A DNA stretch of 64,000 nt, taken from contig JAGKWU010000013.1 of assembly GCA_021151695.1 (NCBI GenBank), positions 1 to 64,000 of the forward strand, written 5' to 3'. This stretch comes from Cellvibrionaceae bacterium (GTDB lineage Bacteria; Pseudomonadota; Gammaproteobacteria; Pseudomonadales; Cellvibrionaceae). The notes under the pieces are model-generated. The model had not been told where the DNA came from and did not search any database. It saw only the letters and a list, made by a program, of their open reading frames with translations. Every line of letters starts with the position of its first letter. Within the stretch, counting starts at the first letter, position 1. The translations under genes were made by a program, and so were the position numbers. Below, in pieces: positions 1 through 7,793 of this stretch.

Positions 1-12
1 CGTGGGAGGCGC

Positions 13-40
13 ATTCTACAGAATCCAACCTCAAGTGCAA
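13..40 (-). promoter_or_regulatory. rRNA-type promoter (most downstream of a tandem set)
   Basis: Read on the minus strand there is a -35 TTGCAC (35-40) and a -10 TAGAAT (13-18) with a 16-bp spacer, followed directly by a GC-rich discriminator (GCGCCTCCC). This arrangement closely resembles Pseudomonas-type rrn P1 promoters. No gene starts between it and the left edge, so the transcription unit, probably a 16S rRNA operon, lies outside the window. The promoter match is read directly; the rRNA assignment is inference. Confidence 0.6.
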
Positions 41-132
41 GCAGATTTTTTCATTTCTTTCTGCTTGCCGGCAATTCGTTTCAGACCTCAGCCTTACTTC
101 GCTTTACCCTCTCGCCGTTTAGCGAGGCGCGC

Positions 133-160
133 ATATTACGCTATTTTTTCGTTTTGTAAA
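133..160 (-). promoter_or_regulatory. Second tandem rRNA-type promoter
   Basis: On the minus strand, -35 TTTACA (155-160) and -10 TAATAT (133-138) are separated by 16 bp and followed by the GC discriminator GCGCGCCTCGC. A small stem-loop (CTCGC/GCGAG, about 110-127) lies just downstream. It has the same orientation and architecture as the promoter at 13-40. Confidence 0.55.
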
Positions 161-246
161 CCCTTATTTTCATTCAGTTTTTACAAATTTCGCTGAGTGG
201 GTGATTCGATCCGGAGATTCGAACGGCCTGCTCGGCGAGGGCGCGA

Positions 247-275
247 ACTATAGGGTCCAACCTTCGCCTTTGCAA
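247..275 (-). promoter_or_regulatory. Third tandem rRNA-type promoter
   Basis: On the minus strand, -35 TTGCAA (270-275) and -10 TATAGT (247-252) are separated by 17 bp, and the discriminator is again GC-rich (TCGCGCCCTCGCC). The spacer GGCGAAGGTTGGACC resembles that of the promoter at 13-40, which also holds GAGGTTGGA, suggesting duplication. A weaker fourth candidate (TTGAGC 315-320, TTATCT 293-298, spacer 16) lies upstream. Confidence 0.55.
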
Positions 276-371
276 GCAGTTTCTTGGTGACGAGATAAAG
301 TTTTTTGACGCTTCGCTCAACTATCAAACAGATGCATCAGAAAGCGCGCATTACGCAGAAAATAAACCCAA

Positions 372-1184
372 TTACTCAGCTTTTAAAATGCCGACTTTGC
401 GCAGCACCCAAATGCAGGGAGCAGACAATCCATAGAGAACAGATATCAATAAAAGCCCTTCTTCGCGATAAATAATCAGCAACGCAAAAGCCATTACGAT
501 CAAAAGCATGAAGCCAAATGGTACGCGCCCACGGAAATCAACACTTTTGAAACTGGTATAACGAAAGTTTGAAACCATCAGTAAACCAGTAAATGCAGTC
601 AAAAGCGCAAGACCTCCCGCCCAAATACCCTCAGGTCGAACATCAATCAGGGTCAATACCGTGCCTGCAATAATCGCTGCAGCCATAGGACTGGCGAGAC
701 CTATAAAGTATTTTTTATCAACAACACCGATCTGGGTGTTAAAGCGCGCAAGGCGCAAGGCGGCACAAGCAGCATAGATAAACGCAGCAGCCCAGCCCCA
801 GCGACCGAGATCGTGCAACACCCAACTAAACATAACTAAAGCCGGCGCCACACCAAAAGAAACCATATCCGCCAAGCTGTCGTACTGTTCGCCAAATGCG
901 CTTTGGGTATTGGTCATACGCGCAACACGGCCATCCATGCCATCGAGCAACATAGCGATAAAAATAGCCACAGCTGCGTGACCGAAATTGCCATCCATGC
1001 CGGACACCACAGCGTAAAAGCCGCAAAAAAGCGCTCCGGTAGTGAACAGATTGGGCAACAGGTAAACACCACGGTGACGAACCTTGCGACCGCTTTCACT
1101 TACCTCTTCCACGTCATCAAAGACTTCCAGCTCAGCGTCGCCGTTGTCCAACAGCTTTTCACCTTCCTGATTTTTATTACTCAT
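372..1184 (-). CDS. pssA: CDP-diacylglycerol--serine O-phosphatidyltransferase
   Basis: Membrane enzyme joining CDP-diacylglycerol and L-serine to give phosphatidylserine, the precursor of phosphatidylethanolamine. The 270-residue protein carries the CDP-alcohol phosphotransferase signature around residues 85-110: DGMDGRVAR, then G and two Asp at the expected spacing (family motif DGx2ARx8Gx3Dx3D). Several hydrophobic segments follow, consistent with this integral membrane family. The ATG at 1184 is chosen because AAGAGG lies 6 bp upstream; the frame is open 17 codons further back, but those codons are unlike the family. In Pseudomonas pssA follows ilvC directly; here a ligase gene and an acyltransferase gene lie between them. 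Confidence 0.93.
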   Translation of the reverse strand: MSNKNQEGEKLLDNGDAELEVFDDVEEVSESGRKVRHRGVYLLPNLFTTGALFCGFYAVVSGMDGNFGHAAVAIFIAMLLDGMDGRVARMTNTQSAFGEQYDSLADMVSFGVAPALVMFSWVLHDLGRWGWAAAFIYAACAALRLARFNTQIGVVDKKYFIGLASPMAAAIIAGTVLTLIDVRPEGIWAGGLALLTAFTGLLMVSNFRYTSFKSVDFRGRVPFGFMLLIVMAFALLIIYREEGLLLISVLYGLSAPCIWVLRKVGILKAE

Positions 1185-1342
1185 AATCAACCTCTTAACA
1201 TCACCTGGAGCCAAGAGCCGCATTGTACACACCAAATAGAAGCTGCATATATTTTCGCTTGGATTAAAATGCCCCCCTATTTGAGCCCAAACGATCAGCC
1301 CTACTACTTAGCCATCGCCGCAGCGCTGCAAAATAGAGCCAT

Positions 1343-1352
1343 CCCCCCCCCC
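1343..1352. repeat. Ten-base poly-C tract
   Basis: A run of ten C lies in the spacer between pssA and the acyltransferase gene, 35 bp before the latter's TTG start. It may be a slippage-prone tract or an assembly artefact. Confidence 0.6.
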
Positions 1353-1387
1353 TGAACACCCCAACAACAGTAGCAGATTGAGTTAAT

Positions 1388-2470
1388 TTGAAGCTTTTAA
1401 TTAAACACAGTATCAATGAATTTACCGATAGCTCCTGGAATAGCTGCGCAGGAAGCCACCCCTACGTACAGCACAGCTTCTTTCGCGCACTGGAAGAATC
1501 CGGTTCGGTCGGCCCACAGCGCTCGCTGATTCCGATTTATTTTGCCTTGCAAGACACTACAGGCCAGCTGATTGCCTGCGCACCCGCGATGCTGAAATGG
1601 GGTAACAAACGTGAATTTGGACCAGAGATAGAGTGGCTAACAGCAGGTATAGCACTTGATTGCTTTGCCTGGCCCAAAGCACAACTGGGAGTACCTTTCT
1701 GCCCCATGACTGGCCCACGCATACTGGTAAAGGAGGGAATGAATAAAAAATTCATTCAACGCAGCATGCTATCGGCAATCACTCACCACCTGGAAAGCAA
1801 AACGCACTGCACAGTGTTTAATTTGATGAATGCCGATGCTGATCTTATAGAAAATACACACACCCAGAATTTTTTATACAGTTATGAGTACAACTCGATC
1901 TGGCGCAATAAAAATTACGGGACTTACACCGACTATCTGCAAACACTCTCCTGGAGGCAGCGATATCGGCTACGTAAAGAGCGCAGCAGCGAATCCTTCA
2001 ACGGCCTCACATTTCTCACACTATCTGGCCCCCAATTGCCCGCCACATTTTGGCAAGACTTCTACCAAGGCTACGAACAGGTTTGCAAAAGCTATGGCAA
2101 TAATACCTGGCTGCCTTATGAATTTTATGTGCGACTGGGCGAACTCCAGCCTGAATCCCTGATTGTGTTCGCCGCCTTTCGCGGCGAGCAATACCTGGCC
2201 AGCGGCTTGTGCCTTGTCGACACCAACCATCTGTATATACAGAACTGGAGCATTCTGGATGACACGCCAGATGTTTGTTTTGAATTGCTCTGCCATATGC
2301 CTATTGAGTATGCGATAGAACGCAAGCTGACCAGTATCGACTCAGGCCCTGCAGGAGAGCACAAAATTATTCGTGGCTTCCCGGCAGAAGCCATAGCTAA
2401 CGCACACTGGTTTGCACATGATGACTTGCGAGCCCTGGCCAAACAAAAGCTCACAAACCATCAAGCTTAA
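1388..2470 (+). CDS. FemAB/GNAT-like acyltransferase (DUF482, COG3146 type)
   Basis: A 360-residue protein of the peptidoglycan biosynthesis/recognition family distantly related to FemAB peptidyltransferases. The N-terminal block SHPYVQHSFFRALEESGSVG and the C-terminal block GPAGEHKIIRGF (about residues 318-329) are family hallmarks. Family members are predicted to transfer an acyl or aminoacyl group; the substrate is unknown. An in-frame stop at 1379-1381 leaves the TTG at 1388 as the only good start near the conserved N-terminus, and no strong ribosome site is visible. The gene converges on and overlaps by 4 bp the cyanophycin-synthetase-like gene, so they are not co-transcribed, though joint function is possible. 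A ten-C tract lies upstream. Confidence 0.8.
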   Translation: MKLLIKHSINEFTDSSWNSCAGSHPYVQHSFFRALEESGSVGPQRSLIPIYFALQDTTGQLIACAPAMLKWGNKREFGPEIEWLTAGIALDCFAWPKAQLGVPFCPMTGPRILVKEGMNKKFIQRSMLSAITHHLESKTHCTVFNLMNADADLIENTHTQNFLYSYEYNSIWRNKNYGTYTDYLQTLSWRQRYRLRKERSSESFNGLTFLTLSGPQLPATFWQDFYQGYEQVCKSYGNNTWLPYEFYVRLGELQPESLIVFAAFRGEQYLASGLCLVDTNHLYIQNWSILDDTPDVCFELLCHMPIEYAIERKLTSIDSGPAGEHKIIRGFPAEAIANAHWFAHDDLRALAKQKLTNHQA

Positions 2471-5127
2471 GCATTGGGGGATGCACGCTCCAGCAATAAC
2501 GGCAAGGAAACACCTTCCTCCGTCAGCACAGACAGAAAATCTCCCTCCTTCGCATTTGCCAAACCAAGCTCAACCCCTTCGGATTCGGATTGCGCCAGCA
2601 TAATGGCGTCTTCGCGTACGCCTGCCGCTTTCAAACTATTTATGAAATGCTGGAACATGGACCGACTCGGATTCTCGCCCTGATAATCCGGGCATTTTTC
2701 TACCAGCGACTTATCCTGGCCAATAACAAAATATTCGAAGGTTTGCGCAAGTACTGGAGCCACAGCATCAATATGAGCCGCACTGCGATTGCCTATCTGG
2801 AAAATCACCGCCAGCTTACGTTTGGCGGGGATATTTTCGATGAACTCACAGACGTGCTTAACGCCATCCGGGTTGTGGGCATAATCCAGCAAGACCCTAA
2901 AGGGATAACCTTCGATAAAATTGAAACGCCCGGGATTTAATTCGTGCGAATTTTTAAAGCTGCCCAAAGCATCTGCAATGACCGTTTCGGGAATCCGGTG
3001 TGCCCAGGCAAGAGCTGTCGCCGAGAGCGCATTAAGTTCGTTGTAAGGCACCAGCCCTTCCATGGTTGCAGGTACAGACCAGAGCGGCATCACAGGGATA
3101 TCGTTGTGCTCATCAACTATGTAAATCCAGGGTACATCTTTATGCGGCGCGATAAAAACAGCGCAACCGCCTTTGGCAATATGCGCAGCAACTATCGGAT
3201 TCGAATTTGAGCGAGCCACCAAAATATGTTTTTTTGCCGTTGCATATTCACGCATTGCCAGACACAAGGGGTCATCCGCATTAATAACTACGGCCTGCTC
3301 TGCACGCTGCAAAACTTCCGCTTTAAGCTGAGCCATAGCTTCCAACGACTGGACACCATCTTCACCTATGTGATCGTTCTGTATATTCAGCAACGCACCT
3401 ACGTCATAAGTGTCGCAGGGATGACCAAAATAAATTAAGCCTTTGCGCGGCAATTCAACAACCGCCGCCTCCACAATGGGATCTGCCAGTAAAATTTTTG
3501 CACCGGGAAACCCAGAGAGATTGTCTTTTCTAATTTGCTCACGTTCAATCCAGACACCTTGCGTGGTGCACACGCCTGAGGTCTTTCCGTACGTCAGCCA
3601 AATGTGATGCATCATTTGCGCGGTGGTGCTTTTACCATTAGTGCCGGTGATGGCAGTGGTGGGAATGCGCGATGATTTGCCTTTAAACAGGCCTTCAACT
3701 ATCTCGCCCTCCAGATCACGCTCGGCATCGCCCAACCAATGCACACGGAAGCCTGGCTGCGCGTTGACTTCGCAAATAGAACCGCCAACTTTTTTCCAGG
3801 ATTGGGTGATATCGGGGCACAAAAAATCCACGCCAGCCATATCCAGCCCTAACACACGCGCAGCGCGCTCCACCAATCGTTTATTGTCGGGATGCACAAT
3901 CGCGGTGACATCTGTAGCGGTACCGCCCACGCTGATATTGGCAATACGACGCAAAATAACCGGCTGCCCGACAGCAGGAACAGAATCAGGCGTTAGCTGA
4001 TGGCGAGTGAGACAGTCCAACGCCTCCGCATCGAGCGACAAGGCAATGAGCATACCGCGACTATTGGTTGTGCGCGCAGAGCGACGATTCTCCTGGTCGA
4101 TAAGCTCAATCACTTTATGCACGCCATCGCCAATTACTCGCCCCGGCTGTCTGTGTGTTGCAATAGTCATTTCACCATCGACGATCAACAATCGGTAATC
4201 TTCACCCTGCACATGCTTTTCAACAATCACGCCTGTCGGTGATAAACGTAACGCAGCATCGAATGCTTGCTGCAGCGTTTTTTCGTCGCGGATGTCGGGG
4301 ACAACACCTACCCCCTGATCAAGACTCTTTGGCTTGACGACTACCGGCCAACCAATAGAGGCCGCAAATTTTTTTGCTTGCTCAATATTGCGCACCGATG
4401 CCGACGCCGGCACATGAAAGCCTGCCGCCGCTAAAAAGCGGCTGGTGGCGAATTTATCTTTAGCGATACTTACACCTATATTGCTGGTGGCATCTGTCAA
4501 GCTGCTGTTGAGCTTGCGCGCGCTGGCGCCCTGCCCTAACTGCAATATATTCAACGTGGTAGATATGGGAATGGAACGATACTTGGCCGCTACTGCAAAC
4601 CGCTGAGTGGTTGGATGCATACCACTCGCTTGCAATTTATCCGACCAGACCATTAATTTTTCTTTGATCGCAGATTCAGAAGCCTCGCCAGCGGAGGTCA
4701 ACCACTGCAGCAAATAATTCAATGAAAACTTGAGAGATTCTTGAAAGATATCTTCGCGCTCATAGGGAATGGCGAGCTTGTAAACGTCACCATCTTCGCT
4801 TAGCACAGCGCCGCGCAATACCGAAGCAGAAGCAAAGCGCTGGAAAAGAATGCTCAGACCGACAATCCAGTCGGCGATACTGCGATCAGGCCTGGCAGGC
4901 ACCACCACATCCAACCAGCTATCCGGTTTGAGATCCCACAATAGAGGGTGCGGGAAAAAAGCCTGGCGCTCGAAGCCGCGCGCGACTTTGCGCAAACTAG
5001 CTTGCCAATCAACACCTGGGGCAGTAATTCCGATAGTGACCAAGGCTGTCTTTTCGCTCAAGGTACCACTCATTCCTGGCAGACAACGCAAATTGTCAAC
5101 GCTAATTTTTATCACAGCCTTCTCCAC
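2467..5127 (-). CDS. Cyanophycin-synthetase-like ATP-grasp/Mur-ligase protein
   Basis: An 886-residue protein with the CphA layout: an N-terminal domain (1-210), an ATP-grasp domain (about 215-480) and a Mur-ligase-like domain with P-loop GTNGKST (495-501) and NPGRFNF...DYAHNP (731-753). CphA1 polymerises Asp and Arg without a ribosome. Here the ATP-grasp loop reads KPKSLDQGVGV where CphA1 normally has DGNHGRGV. The CphA signature LETARGGIL is replaced by VELPRKGLI (557-565), and the N-terminus is unlike cyanobacterial CphA1. Both ATP-binding centres look intact, so a working peptide ligase with a changed substrate is plausible. No cyanophycinase gene is visible. ATG at 5127. Confidence 0.8.
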   Translation of the reverse strand: MEKAVIKISVDNLRCLPGMSGTLSEKTALVTIGITAPGVDWQASLRKVARGFERQAFFPHPLLWDLKPDSWLDVVVPARPDRSIADWIVGLSILFQRFASASVLRGAVLSEDGDVYKLAIPYEREDIFQESLKFSLNYLLQWLTSAGEASESAIKEKLMVWSDKLQASGMHPTTQRFAVAAKYRSIPISTTLNILQLGQGASARKLNSSLTDATSNIGVSIAKDKFATSRFLAAAGFHVPASASVRNIEQAKKFAASIGWPVVVKPKSLDQGVGVVPDIRDEKTLQQAFDAALRLSPTGVIVEKHVQGEDYRLLIVDGEMTIATHRQPGRVIGDGVHKVIELIDQENRRSARTTNSRGMLIALSLDAEALDCLTRHQLTPDSVPAVGQPVILRRIANISVGGTATDVTAIVHPDNKRLVERAARVLGLDMAGVDFLCPDITQSWKKVGGSICEVNAQPGFRVHWLGDAERDLEGEIVEGLFKGKSSRIPTTAITGTNGKSTTAQMMHHIWLTYGKTSGVCTTQGVWIEREQIRKDNLSGFPGAKILLADPIVEAAVVELPRKGLIYFGHPCDTYDVGALLNIQNDHIGEDGVQSLEAMAQLKAEVLQRAEQAVVINADDPLCLAMREYATAKKHILVARSNSNPIVAAHIAKGGCAVFIAPHKDVPWIYIVDEHNDIPVMPLWSVPATMEGLVPYNELNALSATALAWAHRIPETVIADALGSFKNSHELNPGRFNFIEGYPFRVLLDYAHNPDGVKHVCEFIENIPAKRKLAVIFQIGNRSAAHIDAVAPVLAQTFEYFVIGQDKSLVEKCPDYQGENPSRSMFQHFINSLKAAGVREDAIMLAQSESEGVELGLANAKEGDFLSVLTEEGVSLPLLLERASPNA

Positions 5128-5179
5128 TCTTTTTAATGCGCTCCATTCACTAACGCAGCTCCACTTTTTTGTTTACTAC

Positions 5180-5224
5180 AAAAAAACAAAGCCCCGCTCC
5201 TTTGTTCTATTCAAAGGGCGGGGC
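5180..5224 (-). terminator. Rho-independent terminator of ilvC
   Basis: GCCCCGCTCCTTTG (5191-5204) pairs with CAAAGGGCGGGGC (5212-5224), with one bulge. Read on the minus strand, the stem is followed by a T-rich run (TTTGTTTTTT). It lies 42-86 bp past the ilvC stop. Confidence 0.85.
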
Positions 5225-5265
5225 TTGTCAGACACTAATCCGCAAGAATTAGTTCTTGGCCAAGA

Positions 5266-6282
5266 TTAGTTCTTGGTTTGGTCAACGATCTTGTTGGCCT
5301 GGATCCAAGGCATCATGGCGCGCAGCTTGTTACCAACAACTTCGATACCGTGAGCAGCGTTGTTGCGACGCGCAGCGGTCATTGAAGAGTAGTTGGTTTG
5401 ACCTTCCAGAATGAATTTCTTGGCGTATTCGCCAGTCTGGATGTCTTTCAGCGCTTGACGCATAGCTTTGCGTGACTCTTCGTTGATCACTTTAGGACCA
5501 GTCACATATTCGCCGTATTCAGCGTTGTTGGAGATGGAGTAGTTCATGTTGGCGATACCGCCTTCGAACATCAGGTCAACGATCAGTTTCAGTTCGTGCA
5601 AGCACTCGAAGTAAGCCATTTCTGGCTCGTAGCCTGCTTCAACCAGGGTTTCGTAACCCATTTTTACCAGCTCAACCGCGCCACCGCACAGAACCGCTTG
5701 TTCGCCGAACAAGTCGGTTTCGGTTTCGTCTTTGAAGGTGGTTTCGATGATGCCGGTACGGCCGCCGCCTACGCCTGAAGCGTAAGACAGAGCTGTGTCT
5801 TTGGCTTTGCCAGACGCGTTTTGGAATACCGCGATCAGGTCTGGTACACCGCCGCCACGTACGAATTCAGAGCGTACAGTGTGGCCTGGTGCTTTTGGAG
5901 CGATCATGATTACGTCCAGGTCTTTGCGTGGTACTACTTGGTTGTAGTGAATCGCAAAACCGTGGGCGAAGGCCAGGGTAGCGCCTTGCTTGATGTTTGG
6001 CTCGATCTCTTCTTTGTAGAGTTTGGATTGGAATTCGTCCGGAGTCAGGATCATGACTACGTCAGCAGATTTAACGGCGGTAGCAACGTCAGTTACTTTC
6101 AGGCCGTGAGCTTCAGCTTTCTTTACAGTGGCAGAACCAGTGCGCAGACCAACAACTACGTCTACACCTGAATCTTTCAGGTTGCAGGCGTGGGCGTGAC
6201 CTTGTGAACCGTAACCAATGATGGCTACTTTCTTGCCTTGGATGATGGAAAGATCGGCATCTTTATCGTAATAAACGTGCAT
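5266..6282 (-). CDS. ilvC: Ketol-acid reductoisomerase (class I)
   Basis: NADPH-dependent enzyme that isomerises and reduces acetolactate or acetohydroxybutyrate, the second common step in valine, leucine and isoleucine synthesis. The 338-residue length is that of the short class I form. The Rossmann motif GYGSQGHAHA lies near residues 24-33, and the C-terminal knotted domain holds DLFGEQAVLCGG and ECLHELKLIVDL. It is divergent from ilvY with a 175-bp intergenic region carrying LysR-type operators, so activation by IlvY with its inducer is expected by analogy with Escherichia coli. A terminator follows immediately. Confidence 0.98.
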   Translation of the reverse strand: MHVYYDKDADLSIIQGKKVAIIGYGSQGHAHACNLKDSGVDVVVGLRTGSATVKKAEAHGLKVTDVATAVKSADVVMILTPDEFQSKLYKEEIEPNIKQGATLAFAHGFAIHYNQVVPRKDLDVIMIAPKAPGHTVRSEFVRGGGVPDLIAVFQNASGKAKDTALSYASGVGGGRTGIIETTFKDETETDLFGEQAVLCGGAVELVKMGYETLVEAGYEPEMAYFECLHELKLIVDLMFEGGIANMNYSISNNAEYGEYVTGPKVINEESRKAMRQALKDIQTGEYAKKFILEGQTNYSSMTAARRNNAAHGIEVVGNKLRAMMPWIQANKIVDQTKN

Positions 6283-6385
6283 GGCAGACTCCTGAAATGC
6301 GGGTTAATGGATGGGGATAGCCCCCAAGAGATAGAACAGGCGCGCAGTGTAGAAAAAAACCAACATCACGTAAAATGATATATTC

Positions 6386-6411
6386 GCATTTTAATATTGC
6401 AGGTTATGCAA
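6386..6411. promoter_or_regulatory. Probable IlvY operator(s) between ilvC and ilvY
   Basis: A perfect inverted repeat TTGCA-GGTTA-TGCAA (6397-6411) fits the LysR T-N11-A rule, and a second imperfect one, GCATTTTAATATTGC (6386-6400), abuts it. Tandem sites between divergent ilvY and ilvC match the arrangement known in enteric bacteria. The assignment is inferred from position and symmetry. Confidence 0.65.
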
Positions 6412-6457
6412 CATTCATTAAACGTTGTCTCTCGCAAGACTCAAGCAGGTCACCCCC

Positions 6458-7318
6458 ATGGATATCCCCAAGCTCAAGCTCTTTTGCGCCCTCGCCTCCA
6501 GCCTGCATTTTGGCCGTGCAGCCAGTTCCTGCCATGTGAGCCCGTCTACCCTGAGCCGCAATATCAAGCAGCTGGAAGATGACCTGGGGGTTAGCCTGTT
6601 TGAACGGGATAACCGCTCGGTAGCGCTCACCCACGAAGGCGAAAGTTTTTTGCAGTTTGCCAAAGAGGTGTTACAGCAGTGGGAGGCTTACCAGGAGTCG
6701 CTGCTGGCGCAAGCTGACCAACTGCGCGGGCAACTCAGCATTTATTGCTCTATCACCGCGAGCTACAGCTTCCTCTATGAAGTGCTCACCCGGTTCCGGG
6801 TCAAGCACCCGGGCATTGCGCTCAAGCTGCACACGGGTGACCCGGCGCAATCTATCGAGCGGATTCAGGCGGGTTATGAAGATATCGCCATCGCCGCCAA
6901 GCCTGACAGATTACCAACCGGCATCAGCTTTAAGCCTATCGCGCACTCGCAGTTGGTTTTTATCTGCGCGAAGGGATTACGCGATTGGGATGCGACTGAC
7001 TGGAACCAGATCCCGGTGATTATTCCCGAAGAGGGGCTTGCACGAGAAAGGCTCGATAGCTGGTTTGAATCGCAAGCCATCAAACCCACTATCTACGCCG
7101 AGGTAAAAGGCAATGAAGCTATTGTAAGCATGGTGAGCCTGGGTTTCGGCGTGGGCGTTCTGCCGCGAATTGTGGTGGATAACAGTACGCTCGTCGAACA
7201 AGTTGAACTCTTTGTTCAGCAACCGGATTTAGGGCCCTACCCCATAGGCATTTGCGTTATGGAAAAGCGTTTAAAGAGCCCAATACTCCACGCCTTTTGG
7301 AGCCAACTTAGCAGCTGA
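6458..7318 (+). CDS. ilvY: LysR-family activator of ilvC
   Basis: A 286-residue LysR regulator that in enterics activates ilvC in response to acetolactate or acetohydroxybutyrate. The N-terminal winged helix-turn-helix reads HFGRAASSCHVSPSTLSR (residues 18-35), very close to E. coli IlvY, as are FERDNRSVALT and the C-terminal GFGVGVLPRIVV. The ATG at 6458 gives MDIPKLKLF, matching IlvY N-termini; the frame extends 11 codons upstream without family support. It is transcribed away from ilvC, which supports the assignment. Confidence 0.9.
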   Translation: MDIPKLKLFCALASSLHFGRAASSCHVSPSTLSRNIKQLEDDLGVSLFERDNRSVALTHEGESFLQFAKEVLQQWEAYQESLLAQADQLRGQLSIYCSITASYSFLYEVLTRFRVKHPGIALKLHTGDPAQSIERIQAGYEDIAIAAKPDRLPTGISFKPIAHSQLVFICAKGLRDWDATDWNQIPVIIPEEGLARERLDSWFESQAIKPTIYAEVKGNEAIVSMVSLGFGVGVLPRIVVDNSTLVEQVELFVQQPDLGPYPIGICVMEKRLKSPILHAFWSQLSS

Positions 7319-7339
7319 TAATTTTTTATCATTGGCACT

Positions 7340-7362
7340 TATATCAAGCATAAATTGATATA
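7340..7362. repeat. Inverted repeat, 8-bp arms
   Basis: TATATCAA (7340-7347) and TTGATATA (7355-7362) are perfect inverted copies around a 7-bp centre, 22 bp after the ilvY stop. There is no T-run, so it is not a normal terminator. It is more likely a protein-binding site for the downstream gene. Confidence 0.55.
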
Positions 7363-7560
7363 GCAATTTTCTCACTCAAGAAATTTTCTATCATCATGAA
7401 TAGAATTTTCTCTACTGAAATTTATTCTCACCTTATCCATTTTTCCCTTCTAAAACAGCGATGTAAAAATTTAACAATTTACTAGCTAAAAAATTCCGTG
7501 AAAAGATATTTGCATTGAGAAAATATGAGCTATGGTGAAGTGAGCACAATAACCATGAAC

Positions 7561-7624
7561 AGGGGAACTCCCCTCCTCATAACTGGAACACTGGCGGCAT
7601 CTTTCTTTAACCGCACGACCAGTT
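7561..7624 (+). ncRNA. Possible structured leader RNA element
   Basis: Two consecutive stems can form on the plus strand. The first is AGGGG/CCCCT (7561-7574) with a 4-nt loop. The second is AACTGG/CCAGTT (7581-7586 with 7619-7624) enclosing GCGG/CCGC (7594-7597 with 7611-7614). It matches no riboswitch consensus I can recall. The pairing is seen; the function is unknown. Confidence 0.35.
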
Positions 7625-7647
7625 AAGCAATCCTCAACCACAATGTT

Positions 7648-7695
7648 AAAAATAAATTTCTCATTTGCAGCTGCAAATCAGTGAAATTTATTTTT
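7648..7695. repeat. 48-bp near-perfect palindrome
   Basis: Outer arms AAAAATAAATTTC (7648-7660) and GAAATTTATTTTT (7683-7695) are exact inverted copies. Inside lies a perfect 16-bp palindrome, ATTTGCAG/CTGCAAAT (7663-7678), offset by a 2/4-base internal loop. It lies about 100 bp upstream of the ATG at 7794. It could be a cruciform, a nested operator or an RNA hairpin. Confidence 0.75.
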
Positions 7696-7793
7696 GGTAT
7701 TCACTCAAAAAACCACCAAAGAACAATGGCAATTTTGATGTATTAAAAAACACTCAAATACCATATGAATCTAACACATACGGGTTTACGAAA

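Larger units (their letters stand above)
1..371. other. Gene-free upstream region of an out-of-window transcript
   Basis: This 371-bp stretch between the left edge and the end of pssA holds no convincing coding frame. It is occupied by the tandem minus-strand promoters listed separately and by T-rich spacers. No tRNA fold was found; a T-loop-like string near 212-224 lacks a matching stem and a CCA end. Confidence 0.6.
7319..7793. other. Gene-free 475-bp leader region before the large secreted protein
   Basis: The stretch is AT-rich and holds no coding frame with a recognisable product. It contains an 8-bp inverted repeat (7340-7362), a pair of GC stems (7561-7624) and a 48-bp near-perfect palindrome (7648-7695), each listed separately. 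The concentration of symmetrical elements upstream of a 5-kb gene suggests a regulated 5' untranslated region. Confidence 0.6.

Noticed and set aside
2..196. 64-codon frame at the left edge
   Set aside because: It overlaps the tandem minus-strand promoters and encodes a Phe/Arg-rich chain without family likeness.
205..230. T-loop-like string GTTCGAATC on the minus strand, a possible tRNA
   Set aside because: The flanking bases do not form a T stem, and no acceptor stem, anticodon arm or CCA end can be folded.
903..1355. 150-codon plus-strand frame opposite pssA
   Set aside because: It is antisense to the well-supported pssA gene and ends in the poly-C tract; there is no domain or ribosome site.
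2467..5127. Plain cyanophycin synthetase call
   Set aside because: Two key CphA signatures are changed, so I only call it CphA-like and do not assign cyanophycin as product.
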